Below, piece after piece: positions 39,646-48,113 of a stretch of DNA of 64,000 nt (within the stretch, counting starts at the first letter, position 1; each line of letters opens with the position of its first letter). Position numbers and translations under genes: made by a program. Source of the stretch: Saccharopolyspora gloriosae (GTDB lineage Bacteria; Actinomycetota; Actinomycetes; Mycobacteriales; Pseudonocardiaceae). The notes below the pieces were generated by a model. It worked only from the letters and a program-made list of their open reading frames with translations, ran no database searches and was not told the origin of the DNA. The DNA is taken from assembly GCF_014203325.1 (NCBI RefSeq), contig NZ_JACHIV010000001.1, positions 5,829,501-5,893,500 on the forward strand, given 5' to 3'.

Positions 39646-40758
39646 TCAGGCGAGCCACTTCGCTGTGACGTGCCCGGCGAGGACGGGGAGCAGGGATGCG
39701 GCTTCCCGGATGCAGCGCTGGGGGTCGGGTTCGACGTCGGTGAGGGCGAAGACGTCGGCGAATCCCGCTTCCCGCAGGCGTTCCGGCGCGAGCGTGCAGC
39801 GCCCGGCGACGGCGATGACGGGGATTCCGGCCGCCGCCGCTCGTTCGGCGACGACGGCGGGGCCCTTGCCGTGCAGGGTCTGCTCGTCCACCGAGCCTTC
39901 GCCGGTGATGACCAGTGCGGCGCCGGGCAGCGCCGCGTCGAAGCCGACGAGTTCGAACACCAGGTCCGCACCGGGTCGCTGCCGCGCGCCGAGCACGGCG
40001 AGCGCCGCGTAGCCGACTCCGCCCGCCGCGCCTGCGCCGGGTTCGGCGGCGGCTTCGCGCCCGCCCGCGCGGGTCACGGCACCGGACCAGCTGCGCAGCG
40101 CGGAGTCGAGCAGCCGGACCTGGGTGGGGTCGGCGCCCTTCTGCGGCCCGTACACGTGCGCGGCGCCGTGCTCCCCGAGCAGCGGGTTGTCCACATCGGA
40201 CGCGAGCACGATGTCGGCTTCGGCCAGGCGCGGATCGAGCCCGGAGAGGTCGACCTCGGCGAGCTCGACGAGCCCCCCGCCGCCCGGCGGCAGCGGCCGC
40301 CCGGCGTCGGCGAGCAACCGGGCGCCCAGCGCGGCGACCATGCCCGCGCCGCCGTCGGTGCAGGCGCTGCCGCCGACACCGAGCACGATGGTGCGGGCTC
40401 CGGCGTCGAGCGCGGCGCGGATCAGCTCCCCGGTGCCGAAGCTGGAGGCGGTCATCGGCGCGAGTTCCCGCGTGGGCAGCAGCGCCAGCCCGGATGCGGA
40501 GGCGAGTTCCACGACGGCCGTGTCGTCGCGCAGCGCGAACTCGGCGGTGAGCGGTGCGCCCACCGGGCCGGTGACACGCGCCTGCATGCGGCGGAATCCG
40601 GTGGCGATGGCGGCTTCCACGGTGCCGTCGCCGCCGTCGGCGATGGGGGCGAGCCGCACCTCCACCCCGGGCAGTCCCGCGGCGAGCGCGCTCGCGACAT
40701 CGGGGGCGGTCAGCGACCCCTTGAACTTGTCCGGCGCGATCAGGACGGGACCGGGCAC
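39646..40758 (-). CDS. glxK: Glycerate kinase (GlxK/GarK family)
   Basis: The 370-residue enzyme phosphorylates D-glycerate (usually to 2-phosphoglycerate), feeding the glyoxylate-tartronate route into glycolysis. Family landmarks are APDKFKGSLTAPDVASALAA, APIADGGDGTVEAAIATGF, VGGSACTDGGAGMVAALGAR, ASDVDNPLLGEHGAAHVYGP and TGEGSVDEQTLHGKGPAVVA. GTG 40758 (VPGPVLIAPDKF) follows GAGGGAGAG, although the frame is open to 40800. It stands near the urate operon and malate synthase, which also handle glyoxylate; the missing glyoxylate carboligase is not in the window. Confidence 0.93.
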   Translation of the reverse strand: MPGPVLIAPDKFKGSLTAPDVASALAAGLPGVEVRLAPIADGGDGTVEAAIATGFRRMQARVTGPVGAPLTAEFALRDDTAVVELASASGLALLPTRELAPMTASSFGTGELIRAALDAGARTIVLGVGGSACTDGGAGMVAALGARLLADAGRPLPPGGGGLVELAEVDLSGLDPRLAEADIVLASDVDNPLLGEHGAAHVYGPQKGADPTQVRLLDSALRSWSGAVTRAGGREAAAEPGAGAAGGVGYAALAVLGARQRPGADLVFELVGFDAALPGAALVITGEGSVDEQTLHGKGPAVVAERAAAAGIPVIAVAGRCTLAPERLREAGFADVFALTDVEPDPQRCIREAASLLPVLAGHVTAKWLA

Positions 40759-40946
40759 AGCGCTCTCCCTCGGCTCACGGTGGTTACCCGCACATTCCAC
40801 CCGACTCGCCCGATCAGCGGAACCCCATCCGGTCGCGTTCAGCGGACTGGGATGCCCTGCGCGGCACCGCTTCCGGCTGCGGGGTGGCCGGTGTTCTCCG
40901 GCCCGTACAGTGTGCGCACCGGCACCCGCTCCTTCCGGAGGCCCGC

Positions 40947-41204
40947 ATGCATCCGACCGATCCGCAGGTCACCGCGGAGTTCACCACCGAACCGTTCCAC
41001 GGCGAGGGCGAGCCGCCGCAGCACGCGCTGGCCGCGCGGGACCGGTTGCGCGAGGCGGGACTGGAACCGGATTTCGGCCCGCTGGGCACGTCGGTCACCG
41101 GGGCCCGCGACGCGGTGCTGCCCGCGATCTCCCGCGTCCTCGATTCAGCGCTGGCCTCGGGCGCGCACCGCATCACCCTCCAGGTCACCGTCGACGAGAC
41201 CTGA
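40947..41204 (+). CDS. Small thiamine-binding-like protein (MTH1187/YkoF fold)
   Basis: The 85-residue protein has the core VTAEFTTEPFHGEGEPPQHA, FGPLGTSVTGARDAVLPAIS and HRITLQVTVDET. These resemble the small ferredoxin-like thiamine-binding proteins common in actinobacteria. These proteins are thought to bind hydroxymethylpyrimidine or thiamine; the function is unproven. ATG 40947 follows CCGGAGG. It is monocistronic between the glycerate kinase and the urate regulator, with no thiamine genes nearby. Confidence 0.78.
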   Translation: MHPTDPQVTAEFTTEPFHGEGEPPQHALAARDRLREAGLEPDFGPLGTSVTGARDAVLPAISRVLDSALASGAHRITLQVTVDET

Positions 41205-41225
41205 CCACCTCCGGGGACACCCGCG

Positions 41226-41358
41226 ATTTCGCGAGAAGTTGAACGCGCCCCGCGTGTCGTACACCCCTGTGGACAACTCGTTCCCCCTGTTCAACGTGCG
41301 CCTCGCGGCCGTGAAGCGACGGGCTCGCCTCGTTCGGGTGGTTCAATTTCTCGCGAGA
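41226..41358. repeat. Long-spaced inverted repeat, copy 1 of a two-copy family
   Basis: The left arm TTTCGCGAGAAGTTGAAC (41227-41244) is repeated in inverse as GTTCAATTTCTCGCGAGA (41341-41358), about 96 bases apart. A similar layout occurs at 57818-57938. No open frame or transposase lies inside, so it could be a short non-autonomous element or a regulatory structure. Confidence 0.55.
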
Positions 41359-41471
41359 TCTCCCGAGTAGTCCACAAGGTGACCGCGGGGCCGGCTGGGT
41401 GCGCGGCCGATCCTTGGTGGCTCCGAACACCGGTGGGCGACCGGGTGGCGCGGAGTCCTTACGCTGTCCGG

Positions 41472-41822
41472 GTGCATCCGCTCGCTTCCGCGATCGCGCC
41501 GTTGCTGGCGCAGCTCGGCGCCACCTCGGTTCCCGTCGAGGACCGGGAACCGAGCGACGTGCTGCTGTACTGGGAGGGCGAGCCCGCCGTCGCCGTCCGC
41601 CTGCCGGGCGCGGAGCTGACCAGCGCCCTGGACCGGCTGATCGCCGAGGTGGAGGCAGAGCTGGGCGCGGCGCTGCCGGAGCTGCCGAGGGCGGACAAGC
41701 AGCGCGCGGTGCGGCTGCTGGAGGAGCGCGGCGCGTTCACGTTGCGCAAGTCGGTGGAGTCGGTCGCGAAGGCCCTCGGAGTCAGCCGGTTCACGGTCTA
41801 CAACTATCTGAACCGCGAATAA
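41472..41822 (+). CDS. Helix-turn-helix regulator of the urate operon (YheO-like HTH)
   Basis: The 116-residue protein starts at GTG 41472. An N-terminal sensory-like segment (VEDREPSDVLLYWEGEPAVA) precedes a C-terminal helix-turn-helix of the YheO C-terminal type (DKQRAVRLLEERGAFTLRKS, VESVAKALGVSRFTVYNYLN). It is encoded 91 bases before uraD in the same direction, and a palindrome overlaps the uraD -35 box between them. A role as repressor or activator of urate breakdown is inferred from this arrangement. No clear ribosome site is seen, so the start is uncertain. Confidence 0.8.
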   Translation: MHPLASAIAPLLAQLGATSVPVEDREPSDVLLYWEGEPAVAVRLPGAELTSALDRLIAEVEAELGAALPELPRADKQRAVRLLEERGAFTLRKSVESVAKALGVSRFTVYNYLNRE

Positions 41823-41844
41823 CAGCCTCCCCCACCTGCAACTT

Positions 41845-41883
41845 CAACAAAGTGTTGACACCACTGGGTGCTGGTCGTAGCTT
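41845..41883 (+). promoter_or_regulatory. uraD promoter with overlapping operator-like palindrome
   Basis: TTGACA (41855-41860), 17 bases, TAGCTT (41878-41883) is a good vegetative promoter. CAACA-AAG-TGTTG (41845-41857) is a perfect inverted repeat that overlaps the -35 box, a position expected for a repressor site; the upstream HTH protein is the candidate binder. Confidence 0.68.
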
Positions 41884-41913
41884 TTCGTCTCATCCGAGCG
41901 CGATGGGAACACC

Positions 41914-42411
41914 ATGTCAGCACCCGACCGGTTCAACGGCCTGCCCAAGACCGAGCTCCTGCTGGAACTGCGAGCCTGCCTCGACGTCCCGCGCTGGGCG
42001 CAGCGGCTCTCCGACGCCCGCCCTTACGCGACCGCCGCGGACGTCCTAGCCCGAGCCGATGCCGCCGCCCGCGAACTCACCTCCGACGAGATCCACACCG
42101 CGCTCGCCGCGCACCCCAGGATCGGCGAGCGGGCCGACGGCCACGACACGTCCTCGACCTGGTCCCGCTCCGAGCAGTCCGGGGTGAACTTCGGCGATGA
42201 TGCGCTGAAGTCCGCGCTGCGCGCCGAGAACGCCGAGTACGAACGCCGGTTCGGCCACGTGTACCTGGTGTGCGCGAGCGGCCGCAGCGGTGCGGAGCTG
42301 CTGGAGGTCCTGCGCTCCCGCATGCACAACGATCCGCGCACCGAACTGGGCGTGGTGGCCGACGAGCTGCGCAAGATCGCGTTGCTGCGCCTGGAGAAGG
42401 TGATCGCATGA
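41914..42411 (+). CDS. uraD: OHCU decarboxylase (UraD)
   Basis: The 165-residue enzyme decarboxylates 2-oxo-4-hydroxy-4-carboxy-5-ureidoimidazoline to S-allantoin, the third step of urate breakdown. The family motif ALAAHPRIGERADGHDTSST carries the catalytic His and the GE pair. SEQSGVNFGDDALKSALRAE, NAEYERRFGHVYLVCASGRS and DELRKIALLRLEKV follow. It overlaps hiuH by ATGA, so the genes are coupled. Confidence 0.96.
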   Translation: MSAPDRFNGLPKTELLLELRACLDVPRWAQRLSDARPYATAADVLARADAAARELTSDEIHTALAAHPRIGERADGHDTSSTWSRSEQSGVNFGDDALKSALRAENAEYERRFGHVYLVCASGRSGAELLEVLRSRMHNDPRTELGVVADELRKIALLRLEKVIA

Positions 42412-42728
42412 GCGCCGTCACGACGCACGTGCTGGACGCGGCGCTGGGCCGCCCGGCCGCCGGGATCGCGGTCCGGCTGGAGGGCGCGGACCTGGTGGCC
42501 GACGGCGTCACCGACGGCGACGGCCGCATCGGCGACCTCGGCCCGGACGCGCTCCCGGCGGGCGACTACCGGCTGACGTTCGACATCGGCGCCTACTTCG
42601 CCGCGCGGGGCACCGACACCTTCTACCCGCAGGTGCAGATCACCTTCCGCATCGCCGATCCCGCTCAGCACCACCACGTTCCGCTGCTGCTGAGCCCGTT
42701 CGCCTACTCCACCTACCGAGGGAGCTGA
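42408..42728 (+). CDS. hiuH: 5-hydroxyisourate hydrolase (transthyretin-like)
   Basis: The 106-residue enzyme hydrolyses 5-hydroxyisourate to OHCU. The N-terminal TTHVLDAALGRPAAGIAVRL contains the first catalytic His. The C-terminal HHHVPLLLSPFAYSTYRGS is the diagnostic YRGS ending. It lies between uraD and uricase in pathway order and overlaps uraD by four bases. Confidence 0.96.
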   Translation: MSAVTTHVLDAALGRPAAGIAVRLEGADLVADGVTDGDGRIGDLGPDALPAGDYRLTFDIGAYFAARGTDTFYPQVQITFRIADPAQHHHVPLLLSPFAYSTYRGS

Positions 42729-42735
42729 TCGCCCG

Positions 42736-43626
42736 ATGGGCATCGTGTTGGGACCGAACCAGTACGGCAAGGCAGAGATCCGGCTCGTCGCGGTGGACCG
42801 CGACGGCGACCGCCACGGCATCCGCGACCTCACCATCGGCACGTCGCTGCGCGGCGAGTTCGACTCCACCCACCACACGGGCGACAACGCGAACGTGCTG
42901 CCGACCGACACCCAGAAGAACACCGCCTACGCGTTCGCGAAGCAGGCCCCGGTCGGCGAGATCGAGGATTTCGCGCTGCGGCTGGGAAAGCACTTCGTCG
43001 ACACCCAGGAACCGGTGCGGGGCGCGCGAATCCTCGTCGAGGAGCACGCGTGGGAGCGCATCGAGGTCGGCGGTTCCGGCCACGACCACTCGTTCCGGCG
43101 CGGCAGCGATGAGAAGCGCACCGCCGCGGTCACCTTCGACGGCGGCACCGCGCACGTGGTGACGGGCTTGAAGGACCTGGTGGTGCTGAAGTCCACCGGC
43201 TCGGAGTTCTGGGGCTACCCGAAGGACGAGTACACGACGCTGCCGGAGACCTCGGACCGCATCCTCGCCACGGCGGTCACGGCGCGCTGGCGCCACCTGG
43301 GCACCGACGTGGACTGGGCGGCGAGCTTCGACTCGGTCCGCACGACGTTGCTGGAGGCGTTCGCGACGACGCACAGCTACGCGTTGCAGCAGACGTTGTA
43401 CGCGATGGGCGAATCAGTGCTGAAGCAGCATCCGAACGTGGCGGAAGTGCGGTTGTCGCTGCCGAACAAGCACCACTTCCGGGTTGATCTGGAACCGTTC
43501 GGATTGGCCAACGACAACGAGGTCTTCTTCGCCGCCGACCGCCCGTACGGCCTGATCGAGGGCACCGTGACCCGCGACGACGTCGAGCAGGCGCCGATGG
43601 CCTGGTACAGCACCCCGGAGTTCTGA
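42736..43626 (+). CDS. pucL: Urate oxidase (uricase)
   Basis: The 296-residue cofactor-free uricase oxidises urate to 5-hydroxyisourate with release of H2O2. Motifs include LGPNQYGKAEIRLVAVDRDG (catalytic Lys), GDNANVLPTDTQKNTAYAFA (catalytic Thr), VLKSTGSEFWGYPKDEYTTL and PNKHHFRVDLEPFGLANDNE. It starts seven bases after hiuH. The product ends FYSTPEF-like without an obvious peroxisomal-type tail. A tandem-repeat tract separates it from the permease gene. Confidence 0.97.
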   Translation: MGIVLGPNQYGKAEIRLVAVDRDGDRHGIRDLTIGTSLRGEFDSTHHTGDNANVLPTDTQKNTAYAFAKQAPVGEIEDFALRLGKHFVDTQEPVRGARILVEEHAWERIEVGGSGHDHSFRRGSDEKRTAAVTFDGGTAHVVTGLKDLVVLKSTGSEFWGYPKDEYTTLPETSDRILATAVTARWRHLGTDVDWAASFDSVRTTLLEAFATTHSYALQQTLYAMGESVLKQHPNVAEVRLSLPNKHHFRVDLEPFGLANDNEVFFAADRPYGLIEGTVTRDDVEQAPMAWYSTPEF

Positions 43627-43634
43627 CCCGCCCC

Positions 43635-43748
43635 GATTCGCCCGCGGGTGAATCCTCGTTGATCCGGTCGCCCGCGGGCGAATCCTCGTTGATCCGGTCG
43701 CCCACGGGCGGACCACCGTCGATCCGATCGCCCGCGGGCGAACCCGCC
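43635..43748. repeat. Four tandem 30-bp repeats containing a CGCCCGCGGGCG palindrome
   Basis: Units start at 43635, 43661, 43691 and 43721; the consensus opens GATCCGGTCGCCCGCGGGCG and continues AATCCTCGTT. The first and last units are shortened or diverged. The tract sits nine bases after the uricase stop in the 301-base gap before the permease gene. Confidence 0.85.
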
Positions 43749-43927
43749 TTTCACCGAGCCGTTGTTCCGGCACCGATTCCACATCCGATCAGCCGATTCG
43801 TGCTGCCTTGGAAAGGACGAGGATCGGCGCCGGAGAATTGATCCGGCGGACACGCGCCGAAATCCGCGGAAAATCGTCGCCCGGTAGGAAATCAGCCGAA
43901 TCCCTTCCCATGGCCGAGGAGTCCTCG

Positions 43928-45301
43928 ATGGCCTTCAAGAAGCACGCCGGCACCGATGTCCACCCGGTGGACGAACTGCCCGCCCCCGGCAGGCTGGTGG
44001 CCTACGGCGTCCAGCACGTGGCCGCGATGTACGCGGGCGTCGTCGCGCCACCGCTGATCATCGGCGAGGCGCTGGGGTTGTCCGGGGTGCAGCAGACGCT
44101 GCTGATCGGGGCGAGCCTGCTCACCGCCGGGCTGGCGACCTTGTTGCAGTCGCTGGGGATCTGGCGGATCGGGGCGCGGCTGCCGTTCGTCAACGGCGTC
44201 ACGTTCGGCTCGGTCGCCCCGATCCTGGCGATCATCGCGCAGCCCACCGGGGAGAACCCGCTGTCGGTGGTATACGGCGCGGTGCTGGTGGCGGGGGCGC
44301 TGGCGTTCCTGGTGGCGCCGTACTTCTCGCGGCTGGTGCGGTTCTTCCCGCCGGTGGTCAACGGCACCGTGATCACGCTGATCGGGTTGTCGCTGATGCC
44401 GGTGGGCATCGGGTGGATCGCGGGGCAGGATTCGGCGGCTGCGGACTACGGCTCGCCCGGCCGCATCGCGCTGGGCGCGGTGACCTTGGTGCTGGTGCTG
44501 CTGTTCAACCGGTTCCTGCGCGGGTTCTGGAACCGCATCGCGCTGCTGATCGGCCTGGTCGCGGGCACGGTGATCGCGTGGCCGTTCGGCTTGGTCGACA
44601 CTTCGACGTTCGAGCAGGCGCCGATCTTCAGCCTGCCGGTGCCGTTCGCGCTGGGAGCGCCGAGCTTCAGCGTCAGCGCCACGCTCTCGCTGTGCGTGGT
44701 GATGCTGGTGGCGATGATGGAGAGCACCGCGGACATGATCGCGCTCGGCGAGATCGTGGACCGGCCCGCCGATGAGCGCACCATCGCCGCCGGGCTGCGC
44801 GCCGACGGCGCCGGTAGCGCGCTGAGCGCCGTGTTCGGCGGGTTCACCTGCAGCGCGTTCGCGCAGAACGTGGGGCTGGTGGCGCTCACCCAGGTCCGCA
44901 GCCGGTTCGTGGTCGCGGCCGGTGGCGGCGTGCTGGTGCTGCTCGGCTTGTTCCCGGTGGTGGGCGCGGTGGTCTCGCTGGTGCCGCAGCCGGTGCTGGG
45001 CGGGGCGGCGCTGGTGCTGTTCGGGTCGGTCGCCACCAGCGGCATCCGCACCCTCGGGCGCGCGGATCTCGGCGACCCGTTCCAGGCGTTGATCGTGGCC
45101 GCGTCGCTGGGCATCGGCCTGGTTCCCGTGGTGCAGCCCGATTTCTACGCGCAGGCCCCGGACGCGTTGCGCACGGTGCTGGATTCCGGCATCAGCACGG
45201 GCTGCTTGGCGGCGCTCGCCCTCAACGCCCTCTTCCACCGCCGCGCGCCGGAGCAGCCCGCTGATCACGCTGCGCCGCTGCGCGCCGATCCGGGTGAGTG
45301 A
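43928..45301 (+). CDS. NCS2-family nucleobase (urate/xanthine) permease
   Basis: The 457-residue permease has about 12-14 membrane helices. NCS2 landmarks are VAYGVQHVAAMYAGVVAPPL (conserved QH in helix 1), MESTADMIALGEIVDRPA in the substrate region, and the signature QNVGLVALTQVRSRFVVAAG. Placement after uricase supports urate or xanthine uptake by proton symport. ATG 43928 is chosen over the upstream ATG 43910 because GAGGAG lies six bases before it; the frame is open to 43808. It may be transcribed with the urate operon across the tandem repeats or from its own promoter. Confidence 0.92.
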   Translation: MAFKKHAGTDVHPVDELPAPGRLVAYGVQHVAAMYAGVVAPPLIIGEALGLSGVQQTLLIGASLLTAGLATLLQSLGIWRIGARLPFVNGVTFGSVAPILAIIAQPTGENPLSVVYGAVLVAGALAFLVAPYFSRLVRFFPPVVNGTVITLIGLSLMPVGIGWIAGQDSAAADYGSPGRIALGAVTLVLVLLFNRFLRGFWNRIALLIGLVAGTVIAWPFGLVDTSTFEQAPIFSLPVPFALGAPSFSVSATLSLCVVMLVAMMESTADMIALGEIVDRPADERTIAAGLRADGAGSALSAVFGGFTCSAFAQNVGLVALTQVRSRFVVAAGGGVLVLLGLFPVVGAVVSLVPQPVLGGAALVLFGSVATSGIRTLGRADLGDPFQALIVAASLGIGLVPVVQPDFYAQAPDALRTVLDSGISTGCLAALALNALFHRRAPEQPADHAAPLRADPGE

Positions 45302-45504
45302 TCTTTCCTCCTGATCGGATGAGCCGTCCTCCTGACCGCGCGCCGGGTGGACGGCTCGTCCGAGCGCGCAGGCGGATCTCCGGCTACCGCGAAACCGGTC
45401 GTCCGCCCGCTGAGAGGCACGATCGGGTGTCACTCGTGGGGTGAATGTGTCCAGCGAGGCGCACGGGGCGCCGGTGCACTGGTGCGGTCACCGAAGGAGG
45501 GGCC

Positions 45505-46500
45505 GTGCCGCGAAAGTGCCGACACATTAGCTTGACCACTGCCATTCTGCTGCTGCTCATGTCACCGACCGCCCTGGCGCGCGAGCGAACGGAGGGAGCG
45601 GACGCGGCCCGGCAAGTGATCTCCCGGAACTTCCCCGATCCCGACGTCTTCACCCACGGCGGAACGCACTACGCGTACGCGACGAACACCGCCGGGTACA
45701 ACGTGCAGCTCGCCACCGCGACCGACGCGACGGGATCGTGGGAGCAGCGGGCCGACGCGCTGCCGCAGCTGCCGCCGTGGATCGGCCCGTCCGAAACGGG
45801 CAGCCTCAACGTGTGGGCGCCGGACGTGAGCGCCCGCGACGACGGCACGTTCCTGCTGTACTACACCGCGCACCACGCGCCCTCCGGCCGCCAGTGCATC
45901 GGCGCCGCCGTCGCCGGTTCCCCCGAGGGGCCGTTCATCCCGACCGGGCCGGATCCGCTGATCTGCGCTCCCGGCCAGGGCGACGTGATCGACCCGAGCA
46001 GCTTCGTCGACGACGACGGCAGCCGCTACCTGCTCTACAAGGACTCCCGCGGCACCCGCGCCCGCAGCGGCCCGTCGACCATCCACCTGCGTCCCGTCGC
46101 CGCCGACGGCCTCACGCCCACCGGTGCGGACGTGTCGCTGCTGCGCGCGGACCGGCCGGAGGAATCCGGCGTCGTCGAAGCGCCCACGCTGCTGCGCAGG
46201 CCGGGCGGGTACGTGCTGCTGTTCTCCGGCAACACCTTCGACAGCGGCGACTACTTCACGAACTACGCGACCTCGTCGAGCCCGACGGGTCCGTTCACGA
46301 AAGCGCCCGGTGCGTTGCTGAGCAAGGAGATCCTGGGCGGCGCGGTGCGGAATCCGGGCGGCCAGGACGTGTTCGACGACGGCGGGCTCATCGCGTTCCA
46401 CGGCGACCTCCCGGAGCCGCCCGGTGATCGCGGGCTGTGGATCGCGGAACTGAGCTGGGACGGCCTGAATCCCGTGCTGTCGCGGGAAATTTCCTCTTGA
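45505..46500 (+). CDS. Secreted glycoside hydrolase family 43
   Basis: The 331-residue precursor has a Sec signal (KCRHISLTTAILLLLMSPTALA). The five-bladed propeller of GH43 has catalytic base D45 in SRNFPDPDVFTHGGTHYAY, the supporting Asp in GDVIDPSSFVDDDGSRYLLY, and the acid Glu in SGVVEAPTLLRRPGGYVLLF. Family members are arabinanases, arabinofuranosidases or xylosidases; which is not readable. GTG 45505 follows AAGGAGGGG. A classical terminator with a T run follows. With the GH16 and GH2 genes it points to use of plant polysaccharides. Confidence 0.9.
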   Translation: MPRKCRHISLTTAILLLLMSPTALARERTEGADAARQVISRNFPDPDVFTHGGTHYAYATNTAGYNVQLATATDATGSWEQRADALPQLPPWIGPSETGSLNVWAPDVSARDDGTFLLYYTAHHAPSGRQCIGAAVAGSPEGPFIPTGPDPLICAPGQGDVIDPSSFVDDDGSRYLLYKDSRGTRARSGPSTIHLRPVAADGLTPTGADVSLLRADRPEESGVVEAPTLLRRPGGYVLLFSGNTFDSGDYFTNYATSSSPTGPFTKAPGALLSKEILGGAVRNPGGQDVFDDGGLIAFHGDLPEPPGDRGLWIAELSWDGLNPVLSREISS

Positions 46501-46638
46501 ACGATCATGGGAATCCACCCGATCGTGCACTGCTCGATGAGTTCTGCGCGGACACCTCCCCGGCTATCGTTCCGATCAGTCCCCTCCGATGGCGCGCGAT
46601 CTCCTTGCGAGGCAACCGGATGGGGCAAGGGAGGGAGC

Positions 46639-46674
46639 GGACCCGATGTCCTCTGAGGACATCGGGTCCGTTTT
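46639..46674 (+). terminator. Rho-independent terminator after the GH43 gene
   Basis: GGACCCGATGTCC (46639-46651) pairs perfectly with GGACATCGGGTCC (46657-46669) across TCTGA and is followed by GTTTT. This is the most classical terminator in the window. The rest of 46501-46815 holds the subtilase promoter region and no gene. Confidence 0.88.
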
Positions 46675-46815
46675 ATCCGTTCAACACTGCTCCGTTCGCA
46701 GCAATTCGCTGAACCGAACAGCGGCTTCTGGACTCGGTCATGTATCGGGACGAAACGTCGATCGTCAGGCTGTCGTTAATCGCCTGAACTTTTCGCCGAA
46801 ACCCAGGAGCAGCCC

Positions 46816-47880
46816 ATGCGTTTACGGGCCCTCGCAGTCACGGTCGCCGGCCTGACGGCATTAGCCACGCCGTCCGCCTCCGCAGCCACCACCAACGATC
46901 CCTTGGCCGGCCAGCAGTGGGGCCTCGACCAGATCCACGCCGAGCAGGCGTGGCAGACCAGCACCGGCGCCGGGCAGGTCATCGCCGTCGTCGACACCGG
47001 GGTCGACCTCGGCCACCCCGACCTGCAGTCCCAGCTCGTCCCGGGCGCGACGTTCGCCTGCGGCGGCGCTCCCGCGCCGTGCGGCAACGGCGACTGGGTC
47101 GGCGGTGACGGCGTCGGTCAGGACACCGACGTGCACGGCACCCACGTCGCCGGGATCGCGGCCGCGGCCGCGAACAACGGCATCGGCGGAGCGGGCGTCG
47201 CCCCCGACGCGAAGATAATGCCGGTGAAGGTGCTGGAGAACGGTTCCGGCGCGTTCAGCGAGATCGGCGCGGGCATCCGCTACGCCGCCGACAACGGCGC
47301 CAACGTGATCAACCTGAGCCTCGGCGCGCAGCCCGGCACCCAGCTGCTCACGCTGCTCGGCATCGAAGCGGACGCGAAGGACGCCATCGAGTACGCCCGT
47401 TCGAAGGGCGTCGTGGTCGTCGCCTCCGCGGGCAACGAGACCGCGCCGCTGTGCGACACCCCCGCGTGGGAGAAGGGCGCACTGTGCATCGCGGCCACCG
47501 ACCGCGAGGAGAAGAAGGCCTCCTACTCCAACTTCGGCCTGAAGCTGGACATGAAGGCCGTGTCCGCGCCCGGCGGCGCGGGAGACGACGTCTGCGCCGA
47601 CGACGTGATCTCCACCGTGCCGCGAGGCATGGGCACGCCGAAGTGCGGCCAGCCCGACTACGACGCGCTCGCGGGCACCTCGATGGCCGCCCCGATGGTC
47701 GCCGGTGCCGCCGCGCTGCTGACGGCGCAAGGTCGTTCCGTGGACCAGGTGGAGCAGGTCCTGATGGACACCGCGCACACCCCCGGCAGCGACAACACCG
47801 GGCAGTTCAGCCTGCTCACCGGGCACGGCGTCATCGACGCCGCCGCCGCGGTGAACGCGCCGGTCGTGCCGCAGCCCTGA
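46816..47880 (+). CDS. Secreted subtilisin-like serine protease (S8)
   Basis: The 354-residue precursor has a Sec signal (RALAVTVAGLTALATPSASA) and almost no propeptide, since the catalytic domain begins by residue 30. The triad is D60 (VIAVVDTGVDLGHPDLQ), H107 (DVHGTHVAGIAAAAANNGIG) and S289 (LAGTSMAAPMVAGAAALLTA). The oxyanion Asn lies in VVVVASAGNETAPLCD. Paired cysteines suggest disulfides outside the cell. It is monocistronic, with a strong terminator. It is a general extracellular protease, mycosin-like in size but without a C-terminal membrane anchor. Confidence 0.94.
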   Translation: MRLRALAVTVAGLTALATPSASAATTNDPLAGQQWGLDQIHAEQAWQTSTGAGQVIAVVDTGVDLGHPDLQSQLVPGATFACGGAPAPCGNGDWVGGDGVGQDTDVHGTHVAGIAAAAANNGIGGAGVAPDAKIMPVKVLENGSGAFSEIGAGIRYAADNGANVINLSLGAQPGTQLLTLLGIEADAKDAIEYARSKGVVVVASAGNETAPLCDTPAWEKGALCIAATDREEKKASYSNFGLKLDMKAVSAPGGAGDDVCADDVISTVPRGMGTPKCGQPDYDALAGTSMAAPMVAGAAALLTAQGRSVDQVEQVLMDTAHTPGSDNTGQFSLLTGHGVIDAAAAVNAPVVPQP

Positions 47881-47888
47881 TCCGGTAG

Positions 47889-47920
47889 GTGGGCGGCCCC
47901 GCATCGGGCGGGCCGCCCAC
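47889..47920. terminator. Bidirectional terminator between subtilase and DUF397 gene
   Basis: GTGGGCGGCCC (47889-47899) pairs with GGGCCGCCCAC (47910-47920); the hairpin lies between convergent genes. Confidence 0.78.
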
Positions 47921-47927
47921 CGCCCGC

Positions 47928-48113
47928 TCACCGGTCGAAACGGCCGGATTTGAGCGTGTGCAAGAAGAATCCCCACTGCGCGGCCGGGACGGTGAAGTGC
48001 CCGTCCTCCGGCGCCTTGGAATCCCGCACCGCCGTGGACCCTGGTGACAGCGCGACTTCGACGCAGTTGTAGTCGCCGCTCCACGTGCTCTTGCGCCACT
48101 TCAGTTCAGCCAT
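47928..48113 (-). CDS. DUF397 protein (partner of Scr1-type regulator)
   Basis: The 61-residue DUF397 protein has the motif LKWRKSTWSGDYNCVEVALS, then TAVRDSKAPEDGHFTVPAA and QWGFFLHTLKSGRF. In actinomycetes these small proteins are almost always paired with a Scr1/DUF5753 helix-turn-helix gene, as here, with an eight-base overlap. The pair has been discussed as a toxin/antitoxin-like or developmental regulatory unit (BldB/WhiJ type); the exact role is unknown. Confidence 0.92.
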   Translation of the reverse strand: MAELKWRKSTWSGDYNCVEVALSPGSTAVRDSKAPEDGHFTVPAAQWGFFLHTLKSGRFDR

